This document shows, one piece after another, positions 18,328 through 27,897 of a stretch of 64,000 nt of DNA (its first letter is position 1; each line of letters opens with the position of its first letter). The notes below the pieces were generated by a model that saw only the letters and a program-made list of their open reading frames with translations, did no database searches and was not told the origin of the DNA. The stretch lies in assembly GCF_012641185.1 (NCBI RefSeq), contig NZ_JAAXLK010000012.1:1-64000 (forward strand). The letters run 5' to 3'. The DNA comes from Levilactobacillus tujiorum (GTDB lineage Bacteria; Bacillota; Bacilli; Lactobacillales; Lactobacillaceae). A program made the position numbers and the translations under genes.

Positions 18328-19137
18328 TTAAATTAAATCAACAAAACGTGAGCGGAACTTGTAGTGTAAGTGTGATCCCACGAGTAGTAAGAAGAACACA
18401 AACAACCAGAATTCCAGCGTCAGTAGTGGCTTATCCCAGAACCAGCCGGTCCCCAAGAAGGATTCTCGGAAGCCCGCCACAATGTAGTAGTACGGGTTGA
18501 GTTCCAGTAAATGAATGAATGGTGTTGGGAACGACGGGGTCACAAAGTTGAACAGGACACCGGATACGTAGAATAACATCCGCATCACGGACTGTAACAA
18601 GATGTGGTAGTCCCGTACCAGCACACTGATACAAGAGTTAAAGATTCCCAGCGCCACCAATAAACAGATCATGGCAAAGAAGTAGTAGATCCATTGGAAC
18701 CAGGCCACCTTAGGATAAACCCCATTCAGCAGACCAATAAAAATGGTAAAGACCATCATCGTCCAAAAAGAGCTTAAGTTGCTGACAATCTTAATCGTAG
18801 GTAACGCTGATACCGGGAATTTCATCTTGGCAACCATGTTGACCCGTTGGTAGATACTCTTCGACCCATCCAAGGTTGCCCGGTTCATAAAGAACCATGG
18901 GGAGATCCCGATAACCATCCAAGGCAGATAACCGACGCCGCTAATGGGTTGACCGTGTTTTAACCCCACACCGAAGACTAACCAGTAAATCCCAATTTGA
19001 ATTAAGGGATATAAGTACTCCCACATTAAACCTAAGTAATGACTTTGATAACTTGCTTGATCCTCGTAGCGTGAAATCCGAAAAATGATTCCAATACTCG
19101 AGACCTGTTCTTTGAATAAGGTCATGACCTCTTTCAA
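18328..19137 (-). CDS. ABC-2 type teichoic acid/polysaccharide export permease
   Basis: A 269-residue membrane protein with six hydrophobic segments of the TagG/RgpC/Wzm type, which forms the channel half of an ABC exporter that moves polymer-lipid to the outer face. The beginning MKEVMTLFKEQVSS is typical. The start is a TTG at 19137 with AAAGGAG nine bases upstream; the ATG at 19125 is poorly spaced. No ATPase partner (TagH) is in the cluster, so it must be encoded elsewhere. It lies between two glycerophosphotransferases. Confidence 0.9.
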   Translation of the reverse strand: MKEVMTLFKEQVSSIGIIFRISRYEDQASYQSHYLGLMWEYLYPLIQIGIYWLVFGVGLKHGQPISGVGYLPWMVIGISPWFFMNRATLDGSKSIYQRVNMVAKMKFPVSALPTIKIVSNLSSFWTMMVFTIFIGLLNGVYPKVAWFQWIYYFFAMICLLVALGIFNSCISVLVRDYHILLQSVMRMLFYVSGVLFNFVTPSFPTPFIHLLELNPYYYIVAGFRESFLGTGWFWDKPLLTLEFWLFVFFLLLVGSHLHYKFRSRFVDLI

Positions 19138-19173
19138 GGCACTGCACTCCTTTAAATTGTAATCGCTGGTGCT

Positions 19174-20316
19174 CTAAAGCAACGCAGCATAACGGTCAAC
19201 GACCCGCTGTGTGGCCGCACCATCATTGGCGGTATTCCACCGTTGGTTAAACTGAGTTAAATCAGTTGGCGCATCAGCCTTAATGGCCGCTGCTAATTGA
19301 TCGGTCGACTGAATAATCGGTCCCGGCAACCAGTCTGTTAAATCCGGTTGAACGCCCGGATCACGCTGATATTCTTCCCAATCAAACAGGAAGAACAGTA
19401 GGCTGTGCGCATTCGGCACCAGACTGTAATCAAACGCTACCGATGAATAGTCTGTAACCACCGTTTCCGCTACATTCAACAAATCCGTCGTGCTAAGGTT
19501 CTCAACCACCACGACTTGTCGCCCCAAACGCGCTTGTAACTTCCGCGCACTGGCAGCCAAGGCTGGATGCACCTTAACAACGACCTTAGCATCGGGATCG
19601 GCAGTCAGTGCGGCAGCTAGTCCAGCCGGTGGCGTAAACGTCACGCCCTCACGATAAGTTGGCGCATACAGGATCACCCGATGACCGACGAGTTCTGGCG
19701 CTGCCTCAGCTACCGCCGCACGTGACACTCGCTGCCATTTGGGATCAGCATAACGATCTGAACGGGGATAGCCTAAGACCTGCATACGCGCCATCGGTAC
19801 CCGATAACTGCGCGCAAACACCCGGCCCATAGCAACCGATCCAACCACGAATTCATCAAAGTGTTCATATACCGCCTGAAACCGTCGCTGGTCACTGGCC
19901 GAACGTTTCGCAGTTGTCGGATCATCCCAGCCGAAGCGTTTAATCGCCCCAGCCGCATGCCACACTTGAACAATCCGCATATGTTGGGGATGATACAATC
20001 CGCCCAGAAAGGCATAATAATTATCACAGAAGAGTACGCGGGCGCGCATAATCTGCGGAATTCCCTTAAACACAAATTGAAGATTATCCCGAAACGGTCG
20101 CACATCAATCCCGGACCGCGCCAAACGCTGCGCCGCCCTTTCTTGTTGTGGTCGGTAAAACACGACTAACGGTCGATCACCCGGTGATGCCTGAGCTAAC
20201 GCCTGAATGAACGCTAAGTTATCGCCAAAGCTCATCAGGTAAATAAACTGTCGCTGTCGACGCCCACCAAACATGCGAGACATTAGTCGAATTAACCATA
20301 AATAAATATCTTTCAC
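19174..20316 (-). CDS. CDP-glycerol glycerophosphotransferase family protein (second copy)
   Basis: A TagB/TagF-type transferase, distinct in sequence from the product of 17088-18308. Motifs VWHAAGAIKRFG (about residue 128) and VVTDYSSVAFDYSL (about 310) are the family signature. I choose the GTG at 20316 (380 residues, GGTGATAGC in front). A frame from 20355 would begin at the expected transcription start of the TATAAT promoter at 20361-20366. As first gene of the transferase-permease-transferase-nfo operon it may be the primase (TagB role), which is inference from order. Confidence 0.85.
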   Translation of the reverse strand: MKDIYLWLIRLMSRMFGGRRQRQFIYLMSFGDNLAFIQALAQASPGDRPLVVFYRPQQERAAQRLARSGIDVRPFRDNLQFVFKGIPQIMRARVLFCDNYYAFLGGLYHPQHMRIVQVWHAAGAIKRFGWDDPTTAKRSASDQRRFQAVYEHFDEFVVGSVAMGRVFARSYRVPMARMQVLGYPRSDRYADPKWQRVSRAAVAEAAPELVGHRVILYAPTYREGVTFTPPAGLAAALTADPDAKVVVKVHPALAASARKLQARLGRQVVVVENLSTTDLLNVAETVVTDYSSVAFDYSLVPNAHSLLFFLFDWEEYQRDPGVQPDLTDWLPGPIIQSTDQLAAAIKADAPTDLTQFNQRWNTANDGAATQRVVDRYAALL

Positions 20317-20360
20317 GCTATCACCAATATCGCTTATTTTCGCTGTCCATAACACCGAGA

Positions 20361-20372
20361 ATTATACCACAT
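20361..20372 (-). promoter_or_regulatory. promoter -10 of the teichoic acid operon
   Basis: Minus-strand TGTGGTATAAT contains an extended -10 (TG-n-TATAAT). No good -35 is visible, as is common with extended -10 promoters. Confidence 0.6.
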
Positions 20373-20504
20373 CTCCGCAGAGAACCTAGGGAAATTTATA
20401 AAGCTTTAAGAAACCCGGTACATTTTCGGGTCAATGCTGAAAACGAAAGCGTTTTATTAATTCCGATTGTTTATATCAAGATGAAGTACCCTGGCCCAAT
20501 ATTA

Positions 20505-20850
20505 AGAAGTCACATCGTTAAATTGGCATACCTCAACGCTGAGTGTCTCACTGCAACTAAAGTTAGAAAGCATGATACTTAGGCGGCTCAACCTAAGTGA
20601 TAACCAGCCATGACAGTCATTGTCTCTGTCGCCTAAGAACACTGTGTTAGCCGTGAGTGAGTCAAATTTGAGCTCAGTGGCATTTACCAAGTGATTTTCT
20701 TGGTAAATGGCGACTTTAAGACGCGTTCTTTCGGCTTAAAGCGAGGCTAGAGACCGCCCTTTGGCTCTAGCCGTCCTTCCCATAACGTTCCAGCTCAAAG
20801 TTTGACGACCGGTAAGGAAAAAAGAACCATCACGTTGCCTAACGATGATT
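20505..20850 (+). ncRNA. structured RNA candidate, copy B
   Basis: This 540-base gap between divergent promoters and yitT has no gene but strong RNA structure. CATCGTTA (20513-20520) pairs with TAACGATG (20840-20847); GTCAAATTTGAGCT (20661-20674) pairs with AGCTCAAAGTTTGAC (20792-20806). Inside are hairpins CATTTACCAAG/CTTGGTAAATG (20680-20709), CTTTAAG/CTTAAAG (20713-20740) and CTAGAG/CTCTAG (20746-20770). Block order matches copy A at 541-930: GTTAAATTGG, the GTTAGAAAGCATGAT block, the 48-nt block at 20610-20657, GACCGGTAAGG (20807-20817) and TTGCCTAA (20835-20842). No known family recognised. The promoter is unclear, and the hairpin at 20862-20895 may end it. Confidence 0.62.
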
Positions 20851-20861
20851 TATCACAATAA

Positions 20862-20895
20862 AATACAGCGACGAGGCCAACCCCATCGCTGCATT
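20862..20895. terminator. bidirectional terminator between RNA copy B and yitT
   Basis: CAGCGA pairs with TCGCTG across a GC-rich 14-nt loop, flanked by AAATA and CATTT; on the minus strand TATTTTATT follows. Confidence 0.65.
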
Positions 20896-20897
20896 TC

Positions 20898-21773
20898 TTA
20901 CCATTTTGGCTCATAGAAGTGTCCCAACACTTTGATCGTATCTGAGATGCTCACAAAAGCATGGGGATCGGACTCCTCCATCGCAACTTCTAATTCGTCC
21001 ATTTCATATCGGGTAATCACCGTAAATAAGATGGTCTTCTCATCGTGGCGGTAAGCCCCCTCTGCGCCGTGGACAATCGTGATACCACGCCGCATATGAT
21101 TCTGAATACTGTCAATCACCGTCTTAGGCCGATCCGTAATCACCATCACCTGCATCCTCTGTTGACGGGTAAAGGTCATATCAATCACCTTAGCATTGAC
21201 AAACAACCCTAACGCAGAGTACAGCGCGTATGGCCAGCCGTAAACAAACCCGGCACTCAACACAATCAGACTATTAAACGCGATATTAATGGTTCCCATG
21301 CTGCGACCCGTCTTCCGCCGTAACACAATTCCGATGATATCCAAACCACCCGTTGAGATCCCATTTTTAAGTGCAAAACCGGTCCCAAAACCGTTGACCG
21401 CACCACCAAAGATGGCACAAATGATAGGGTCACTGGTCAAATGGACGGGTTGAATCACCCGAATCATGACTGACGCGAACAGAACACAGATAAACGTAAA
21501 AACGGTAAATGACTTGCCAATTTGTTTCCAGGCCAAGATAAACATTGGAATGTTAATCAAGAATAAACCCAAGGCCGTCGAAATGTGAAAGGTTCCTAGT
21601 CCCGCCGTCAAACTATTGACTAACTGAGCTAACCCCGTCACACCAGAAGAATAAATATGCCCCGGTGTCCAGAAAAAGTTCACCGCAATCGACACTAACA
21701 CGCCGTAGAAGAATGCCACGGAGAATTTTGCCGTATAGGTATGCCGTTTTAACAACTGCTGCACATCATCCAT
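20898..21773 (-). CDS. YitT family membrane protein
   Basis: A 291-residue protein with about six membrane helices in the first 200 residues and a cytoplasmic C-terminal DUF2179 domain (from about residue 218, DRPKTVIDSIQNHMRRGITI). Members of this family are common in Firmicutes; the transported compound, if any, is unknown. The motif GFGTGFALKNGISTGGLDII (about 138-157) is conserved in the family. It stands alone between a terminator and msrA, with ACCTCGCTTAC-rich DNA upstream showing no obvious regulator site. Confidence 0.88.
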   Translation of the reverse strand: MDDVQQLLKRHTYTAKFSVAFFYGVLVSIAVNFFWTPGHIYSSGVTGLAQLVNSLTAGLGTFHISTALGLFLINIPMFILAWKQIGKSFTVFTFICVLFASVMIRVIQPVHLTSDPIICAIFGGAVNGFGTGFALKNGISTGGLDIIGIVLRRKTGRSMGTINIAFNSLIVLSAGFVYGWPYALYSALGLFVNAKVIDMTFTRQQRMQVMVITDRPKTVIDSIQNHMRRGITIVHGAEGAYRHDEKTILFTVITRYEMDELEVAMEESDPHAFVSISDTIKVLGHFYEPKW

Positions 21774-21886
21774 GATTTAAATACCAACCTCGCTTACTTT
21801 CTTTTGCCGTACTTCATACTATGCTCGGCTTAGTATAGCATTTATCCCCGGTTACGACCACGGCAACGCGTATCTTTTAGCGACTT

Positions 21887-22417
21887 CTAATGATTCTGCC
21901 AATGCTGCGCAACGAAGGCCGCTCGACCGCCCGCTTCCTCTTGGGCAAAACGTTCGGCATGTTTCTGATAGAACTGTTGGTGCCGGTCTTCAGCAACAAA
22001 GAAAGGCTGAACCAGTTGGATCTGCGTCACAATGGGCTTGTCAAACTGTTCACGCGCCTGTAACGCTGCCTTGGAGGCCTGAGCGACAGCCGCTTGTTCC
22101 GCACTATTAACGAAAATAACCGGTCGATAGTTCGACCCACGATCCTGAAACTGACCGCTAGCATCCGTTGGATCGGTTTGTTGCCAGTATAACGTAACTA
22201 ACTGATCATACGAGACAACGCTGGGATCATACCAAATTTTGACAGCCTCCGTATGCCCCGTTGTCTGGCTCTTAACCTGTTCGTAGGTGGGATTGGTCAC
22301 TGTGCCACCCGTGTAACCTGACAGAACCTTGACGATGCCAGGAAATGTATCAAATGGCCGGACCATACACCAAAAACAACCGCCAGCAAAAGTGGCTGTC
22401 TCAATCTTTTTACTCAT
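21887..22417 (-). CDS. msrA: peptide-methionine (S)-S-oxide reductase MsrA
   Basis: MsrA reduces the S-epimer of methionine sulfoxide in oxidised proteins using thioredoxin. The catalytic motif GGCFWCM is at about residues 11-17, followed by the family's [27 protein letters not shown] region, here around 33-59. Length is 176 residues from the ATG at 22417, which has GGAGTGATTATA in front; a ten-codon longer frame is less likely. It is monocistronic and lacks a fused MsrB domain. Confidence 0.94.
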   Translation of the reverse strand: MSKKIETATFAGGCFWCMVRPFDTFPGIVKVLSGYTGGTVTNPTYEQVKSQTTGHTEAVKIWYDPSVVSYDQLVTLYWQQTDPTDASGQFQDRGSNYRPVIFVNSAEQAAVAQASKAALQAREQFDKPIVTQIQLVQPFFVAEDRHQQFYQKHAERFAQEEAGGRAAFVAQHWQNH

Positions 22418-22535
22418 TATAATCACTCCATTTTCTAATGATTCCATTAAACGGCTTTTCTAGGACGACGTCAAGGGTTACTTACTTTTAGTTAATATGT
22501 ACTCTTGGGGCTACCATCCAGTGAGTATGCAGAAA

Positions 22536-22561
22536 AGGCCTGAGACGCTTGTCCCAGACCT
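22536..22561 (-). terminator. aspS terminator
   Basis: AGGTCTGGGAC pairs with GTCTCAGGCCT (minus strand) and is followed by TTTT, 16 bases after aspS. Confidence 0.85.
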
Positions 22562-22576
22562 CTTCTTTAGATCAGA

Positions 22577-24379
22577 CTAGTTCTGATCCGTTTCTTCTTT
22601 TTTCGCAATCAACAGGTCCAAATCAAGCAATTGCTTGTCCGCAACCGTCGATGGTGCTTCGGTCATTGGTTCCGTGGCCTTCGAGTTCTTAGGGAAGGCA
22701 ATCACGTCACGAATGTTGTCGCGTTTAGCCAGCAACCGGGCGAAACGATCCAACCCGATAGCCAGACCACCATGAGGCGGGAACCCGTAATCTAAGGCTT
22801 TCAGTAGGAAGCCAAATTGCTTTTCGGCCCGTTCTGGTGTGAAGCCGAGCGCTTTCAACATCTTCATTTGTAACTCGCGGGTGTGAATCCGGATAGATCC
22901 CCCACCAAGTTCCAAACCGTTTAAGATGATATCGTAGCTTTGCGCGTAAGCCTTGTGTGGGTCTTCGCCGTCGTTCAGATAGTGAGCATCCCCTTCAGCA
23001 GGCATCGTGAATGGGTGGTGCGCTGGTACCCAGCGTTCGAGGTCGACATCATAGTCAAACAGTGGCCAGTTCACAATCCATAAGAAGGCCCACTTGTTTT
23101 CGTCGATCATGTCTTGTTCCTTGGCAATCGCAACCCGCAGGTAACCTAACGTTTGGGCAACGACCCGCTTAGAGTCGGCAGCAAATAACAATAGGTCGCC
23201 ACTCTTAGCACCGGTCTTCTCGGTAATTTGAGCGAACCAGTCGCCTTCCTTAAAGAACTTCGCAATTGGACCGCTGAAGCCATCATCGGTGACCTTCATC
23301 CACGCCAAGCCCTTGGCACCGAAGCGTTCGATGTATTGGCCGTACTTGTCAATATCCTTACGGCTGTACTTGTCAGCACCACCAGGCACGGCAATCGCCT
23401 TAACCTGACCGCCGTTAGCCACTGCACCGGAGAATACCTTGAAATCAGTGTTGGCCATGATATCAGATAAGTCCTTCAATTCCATCCCGAAACGAACGTC
23501 CGGTTGGTCGGTCCCAAAGCGGGCCATGGAGTCATCCCAGTCCATCCGTTCGAATGGTAGCTTAACGTCAACATTTAAGGTATCCTTCATGACCTTAGCA
23601 ATTAAGCCTTCGGTCAAATCTTGGATTTCTTCAGCCGTTAAGAAGGACGTTTCCAAGTCAATCTGGGTAAATTCAGGTTGACGGTCCCCACGCAAGTCTT
23701 CGTCACGGAAACAACGGGCGATTTGGTAGTACCGGTCAAAGCCTGATCCCATCAACAATTGCTTAAACAATTGTGGAGATTGTGGCAGCGCGTAGAAGTG
23801 ACCAGGGTAGATCCGTGATGGCACCAGGTAGTCCCGGGCCCCTTCTGGTGTTGACTTAGTCAAATCTGGCGTTTCAATATCAATAAAGCCATTCTTGTCA
23901 AAGTAACTGTGAACGGATTGGACGATCCGGTTACGCAACAGCAGTGACTTCTGCATTTCTGGCCGGCGTAAGTCTAAGTAACGGTATTGCAGCCGTAAAT
24001 CATCGGAAGCGTTAACGCCGTCCTTGATTTCGAATGGTAATTCCTTAGACTTGTTCAGCAAGTTGATCCCAGTTACTCGGACTTCAACTTTACCCGTCCG
24101 CATATCAGGGTTCACTTCTTTAGGTGCCCGAGCGACAACCTTTCCTTGAACCTCAATGACGTATTCACTCCGCAATTGATCGGCAACGGCCAAGGCATCT
24201 TCACCATATTCTTCACTGAAGACCAATTGAACGATGCCTTCACGGTCACGCAGATCGATAAAGATCAAACTACCGAGGTCCCGGCGCTTTTGCACCCAAC
24301 CTTTTAAGACAACGGTCTGGTCGAGGTATTGTTCATCGACTAAGCCGGCATATGTGGTCCGTTTCAAATTCTTTTCCAT
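22577..24379 (-). CDS. aspS: aspartate--tRNA ligase
   Basis: Aspartyl-tRNA synthetase, 600 residues, the usual bacterial length. It has an N-terminal OB-fold anticodon domain ([20 protein letters not shown], residues 24-43), the class II catalytic core with motif 2 ([20 protein letters not shown], about 217-236), an inserted GAD domain (about 300-420) and motif 3 ([13 protein letters not shown], about 535). It charges tRNA-Asp; lactobacilli with GatCAB may also use it for tRNA-Asn. It follows hisS by 12 bases and shares the upstream T-box. Confidence 0.97.
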   Translation of the reverse strand: MEKNLKRTTYAGLVDEQYLDQTVVLKGWVQKRRDLGSLIFIDLRDREGIVQLVFSEEYGEDALAVADQLRSEYVIEVQGKVVARAPKEVNPDMRTGKVEVRVTGINLLNKSKELPFEIKDGVNASDDLRLQYRYLDLRRPEMQKSLLLRNRIVQSVHSYFDKNGFIDIETPDLTKSTPEGARDYLVPSRIYPGHFYALPQSPQLFKQLLMGSGFDRYYQIARCFRDEDLRGDRQPEFTQIDLETSFLTAEEIQDLTEGLIAKVMKDTLNVDVKLPFERMDWDDSMARFGTDQPDVRFGMELKDLSDIMANTDFKVFSGAVANGGQVKAIAVPGGADKYSRKDIDKYGQYIERFGAKGLAWMKVTDDGFSGPIAKFFKEGDWFAQITEKTGAKSGDLLLFAADSKRVVAQTLGYLRVAIAKEQDMIDENKWAFLWIVNWPLFDYDVDLERWVPAHHPFTMPAEGDAHYLNDGEDPHKAYAQSYDIILNGLELGGGSIRIHTRELQMKMLKALGFTPERAEKQFGFLLKALDYGFPPHGGLAIGLDRFARLLAKRDNIRDVIAFPKNSKATEPMTEAPSTVADKQLLDLDLLIAKKEETDQN

Positions 24380-24391
24380 GCTTATCCCCTC

Positions 24392-25687
24392 TTATTTTGC
24401 TGCGAACTTAGTGTTCACAACGTTTTGGAAATCTTGGTAAACGTCAGCCAATGGTACGCTGACTTCTTCACCAGTTTCCATGGATTTTAAGTTAGCCGTT
24501 TGATTAGCCAACTCTTGGTCACCAATAGTTAATGTGTACTTCGCTGCCAACCGGTTAGCCGTCTTAAATTGGGCTTTGGGCTTTCGAGCCAAGTAATCAC
24601 GATCAGCGGTCAAGCCAGCCTGACGAATGGCTTGAACCAACTTGAGTGTTTCTACTGACGTATCATCGCCAATCCCCACGACGTAAACGTCCAAGGGATG
24701 GTCATTAGGAATGGCCACTTTTTCTGCTTGCATCAGCAAGATCAAGCGTTCAACCCCCAGGCCAAAGCCAACTCCTGGCATTTCTGGGCCACCCAGTTCT
24801 TCGACCAGGCCGTTGTACCGGCCACCGGCTAGGACAGTAGTGTACCCTTCACCCAAGGCTGGCGAGTCCGCCATAATTTCAAAGATAGTGTGGTTGTAGT
24901 AATCCAATCCCCGCACCATGGTTGAATCAACGTCATAAGCAATGCCTAAAGCGTCTAAGCTCGCCTTAACCTTATCGAAGTGAGCTGTCGCAGCTGGTGT
25001 CAGGAAGTCCAGAATTGAAGGTGCATCAGCCACGATCTCTTGATCATGCTTATCCTTGCTATCCAGTACCCGCAGTGGATTCTTGTGCAATCGCACCTTA
25101 GAGTCATCACTCAATTCGTCAAAGTGCGGCTCCAAGAAATCAATCAGTGCTTGCCGGTAAGCATCCCGGCTTTCCTTGTCACCCAAGGTGTTCAAGGCTA
25201 GCCGTAAGTGTTTTAAGCCGAGCTTACTCAGCAAGTTCATCCCTAAGGCAATGACTTCAACATCTAATTCTGGTGCGTCACTCCCAAAAGCTTCCACCCC
25301 GATTTGGTGGAATTGCCGTTGCCGGCCGGATTGGGGACGTTCATACCGGAACATTGGCCCCATGTAATAGACCTTGTAAGGTTTGGTCGTCTCTGGACCA
25401 TAAAGCTTATTTTCAACAAAGGCCCGAACAACCCCGGCCGTCCCTTCAGGGCGCAGGGATAAGTGACGATCCCCCTTATCCTTGAAGTCGTACATTTCCT
25501 TCGTCACGATATCGGAGGTATCTCCGGAAGTTCGTGAGAAGACTTCGAAGTTTTCAAACATTGGCGTCCGAATTTCTTCAAAGCGATAATTAGCAAACAA
25601 CTGGCGCGCGGTGGCTTCGACAAATTGCCAAGTCTGTGAATCGCCTGGTAAAATATCCGCCGTTCCCTTTGGTCGTTGATAACGCAT
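24392..25687 (-). CDS. hisS: histidine--tRNA ligase
   Basis: Histidyl-tRNA synthetase, 431 residues, charges tRNA-His as a class II dimer. The start [20 protein letters not shown] is typical, motif 2 is [19 protein letters not shown] (about residues 109-127), and the histidine-binding loop [12 protein letters not shown] lies near 261. The ATG at 25687 follows AGGGAGAATGCTC; a two-codon longer frame exists. It is the first gene of hisS-aspS and is controlled by a T-box leader. Confidence 0.97.
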   Translation of the reverse strand: MRYQRPKGTADILPGDSQTWQFVEATARQLFANYRFEEIRTPMFENFEVFSRTSGDTSDIVTKEMYDFKDKGDRHLSLRPEGTAGVVRAFVENKLYGPETTKPYKVYYMGPMFRYERPQSGRQRQFHQIGVEAFGSDAPELDVEVIALGMNLLSKLGLKHLRLALNTLGDKESRDAYRQALIDFLEPHFDELSDDSKVRLHKNPLRVLDSKDKHDQEIVADAPSILDFLTPAATAHFDKVKASLDALGIAYDVDSTMVRGLDYYNHTIFEIMADSPALGEGYTTVLAGGRYNGLVEELGGPEMPGVGFGLGVERLILLMQAEKVAIPNDHPLDVYVVGIGDDTSVETLKLVQAIRQAGLTADRDYLARKPKAQFKTANRLAAKYTLTIGDQELANQTANLKSMETGEEVSVPLADVYQDFQNVVNTKFAAK

Positions 25688-25761
25688 GAGCATTCTCCCT
25701 TTCTACGCCTGCAATGAACGACAAACTCAGGTCGTCTAACCTGAAAAGTGCCGCAGAGCAT

Positions 25762-25965
25762 AAAAAACGCCCCTGTCAATTGACAAGGGCGCAGGTATGC
25801 ACGGTACCACCTTTTTAAAGTTCTCTGCAGGATAACGTTGCAAACGAATGACGCCAAGCGCCATTAGCCTCAAAAGTGTCTTCAGGGTCACACCGTTAAC
25901 CGCTCCCAGCAACACGGTCTCTCTTAAAACGGGCTTTCCCATACTATTCTCTCTCATTGGCAATC
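25762..25965 (-). promoter_or_regulatory. T-box riboswitch leader of hisS-aspS
   Basis: The minus strand carries the T-box sequence AAGGTGGTACCGTG (about 25801-25815) and a terminator CGCCCTTGTC/GACAGGGGCG with T6 (25762-25791). In the 3' side of stem I the sequence GACAC (25876-25880) contains both an Asp (GAC) and a His (CAC) codon in overlapping frames, fitting the two genes controlled. Tandem reading of both tRNAs is known for some leaders of this operon type; here it is inference. Confidence 0.88.
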
Positions 25966-26050
25966 TATTTTATTCTTCCTAAGCTTACTGAAACTGCTAT
26001 GAAAAGTCAAGGCAGCACTGACGAAATTTAAAGGTACTGAAAACCATTCG

Positions 26051-26059
26051 TGGTATAAT
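26051..26059 (+). promoter_or_regulatory. promoter -10 of the amidase gene
   Basis: TGGTATAAT is an extended -10 about 30 bases before the amidase start. A convincing -35 is not visible. Confidence 0.6.
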
Positions 26060-26089
26060 TGAACCTAATTTGACGAAGGAGAACTCAGC

Positions 26090-26941
26090 ATGCATTTTAA
26101 ACCACGTAACTGGCCGGGAATAGTGACCGCGCTAGTGATCCTCTTGGTTGCCGGGGGGCTACTCTTTAGTTTCACCCGCAACAATTCCGTGATCGCCACC
26201 GTTAGCAATCTCAATCTACGTGACGGTCCTGGTTTAACCTACAAGGTAACGCACAAAGTTAAACAGAATAGTCGCTTAACCATTCTCAGCGAAAAGGATA
26301 ACTGGTACCACGTCCGCGACAGTCAGAATCATTTTGGCTGGGTCGCAAGCTGGTTGGTTGATCATCCGGGGCATCTGAAAAAAGTGACCAATCTGTCTGA
26401 AGCCACTATTGTCCTTGACCCAGGCCACGGTGGCAGTGATTCCGGTGCCCTATCTATCGACCAGAATCACGATGAAAAGACCTATACGCTGGCCCTAGCC
26501 AATCAAGTTGCTAAGCAATTACGAGCCCGTGGCGCTCACGTGATCATGACCCGCGACCGCGACAAGACGGTAAGCTTAGCCGATCGACCGGCCCTAGCCA
26601 ACACCAATCAAGCTAGCGCATTCATCAGTTTTCACTTTGACTCTTCTCCCACTAATAACCTCGCCTCGGGGACCACGACTTATTATTACCACCGGGAAAC
26701 GTCTTACAAGCTGGCCGAGGCGATCAACGCTGAAACCAACGACTTGCCGCTCACCAATCGTGGCATCAAGTATGGCAACTTCGAGGTTATCCGGGATAAC
26801 AGTCGACCAGCATTACTGTTAGAAATGGGTTATATTAATACTAAACGGGACTTCAAATACATCAGTAGTTCCCAGTACCAAAAGCAAGTTGCCGCTAGAG
26901 TGGTTAAAGGATTAAGCACTTACTTTAGTACCCAATCGTAA
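26090..26941 (+). CDS. N-acetylmuramoyl-L-alanine amidase with SH3 domain
   Basis: A 283-residue cell-wall hydrolase anchored by an N-terminal membrane helix (residues 10-27). A bacterial SH3 domain follows (about 38-95, VSNLNLRDGPGLTYKV), then an Amidase_3 zinc domain (about 105-280) with DPGHGGSDSGA, SFHFDSS and the catalytic glutamate in LLLEMGYI. It cleaves the bond between muramic acid and L-alanine in peptidoglycan. AAGGAGAACTCAGC precedes the ATG. It is divergent from hisS and followed 27 bases later by the fructosamine-kinase-like gene. Confidence 0.93.
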   Translation: MHFKPRNWPGIVTALVILLVAGGLLFSFTRNNSVIATVSNLNLRDGPGLTYKVTHKVKQNSRLTILSEKDNWYHVRDSQNHFGWVASWLVDHPGHLKKVTNLSEATIVLDPGHGGSDSGALSIDQNHDEKTYTLALANQVAKQLRARGAHVIMTRDRDKTVSLADRPALANTNQASAFISFHFDSSPTNNLASGTTTYYYHRETSYKLAEAINAETNDLPLTNRGIKYGNFEVIRDNSRPALLLEMGYINTKRDFKYISSSQYQKQVAARVVKGLSTYFSTQS

Positions 26942-26968
26942 TTAGTTCTACAGAAAGAAGATCTTGAT

Positions 26969-27811
26969 ATGCAACTCACATCGGCATGGTTAAACCAATT
27001 GCCGTTACCAGCAATTACCGCCGTCCAACCCGTTTCGGGTGGCGACATCAACGAAGCGTTTCGCTTGGAAACCGCAGAGGGCCCGTATTTTCTCCTCGTG
27101 CAACCCGGCCAACCCGCTAGTTTTTACACCCATGAGGTCGCCGGCTTACGCGCATTAGGACAAGCCGTTAACGTCCCTAATGTTATTGCTACTGGCGAGA
27201 TTGAACACGACGCCTATCTGGTGCTCGAATTCTTAGAAATTGGTCACGGCAGTCAATACGAATTGGGACAAGCCGTTGCCCGGGTTCATCACGTGACCGC
27301 CAAACAATTTGGCTTTGATCAAAGTAATCTCGTTGCTAAGCTTCCCAAGAATAATACTTGGCAGACCGACTGGACGACTTTCTATCTCCAGCAACGACTC
27401 GATCCGCTAGTCGAACGGGCGCAACAGCACGGCCTTTGGAATACTCATCGGCAAACCGACTATACGCGGGTCCGCCAAGCAATCGTGACGGAAAATCAGG
27501 GCCGTCAGATTCAGCCGTCCTTGCTTCACGGTGATCTCTGGGCTGGCAACTACTTGTTCACTCAGGATGGGACGCCAACCCTAATTGATCCAGATGTCCT
27601 GTACGGCGATCGTGAATTTGATCTGGCTATGACCACCATTTTCGGTGGTTTCTCCGCCGACTTCTATCGTGGCTATCAAGATGCTTATCCGTTAGAGCAA
27701 GGGTACACCAACCGGTTGCCCCACTATCAACTCTATTATCTACTGGCGCACCTCAACCTCTTTGGCGAAACCTATGGCGAAGCGGTGGACCAAACATTAG
27801 CCCGCGGGTAA
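26969..27811 (+). CDS. fructosamine kinase family protein
   Basis: A 280-residue member of the fructosamine/ketosamine-3-kinase family, with a protein-kinase-like fold. The catalytic loop LLHGDLWAGNYLF (about residues 188-200) and the metal-binding IDPDVLYGDREFDLAM (about 207-222) are clear. Such enzymes phosphorylate sugar-lysine adducts (protein deglycation) or small aminated sugars; the bacterial substrate is uncertain. It probably shares the amidase transcript. Its terminator has been split by an IS element (see 27828-29566). Confidence 0.87.
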   Translation: MQLTSAWLNQLPLPAITAVQPVSGGDINEAFRLETAEGPYFLLVQPGQPASFYTHEVAGLRALGQAVNVPNVIATGEIEHDAYLVLEFLEIGHGSQYELGQAVARVHHVTAKQFGFDQSNLVAKLPKNNTWQTDWTTFYLQQRLDPLVERAQQHGLWNTHRQTDYTRVRQAIVTENQGRQIQPSLLHGDLWAGNYLFTQDGTPTLIDPDVLYGDREFDLAMTTIFGGFSADFYRGYQDAYPLEQGYTNRLPHYQLYYLLAHLNLFGETYGEAVDQTLARG

Positions 27812-27897
27812 ACCTACATCATCTACGAAAAAAGGAGTAAGTCTTGCACTAGGCCCTGTCAAGTTGACAAATGAAATAATATAAAGTTTTTGGTCAC

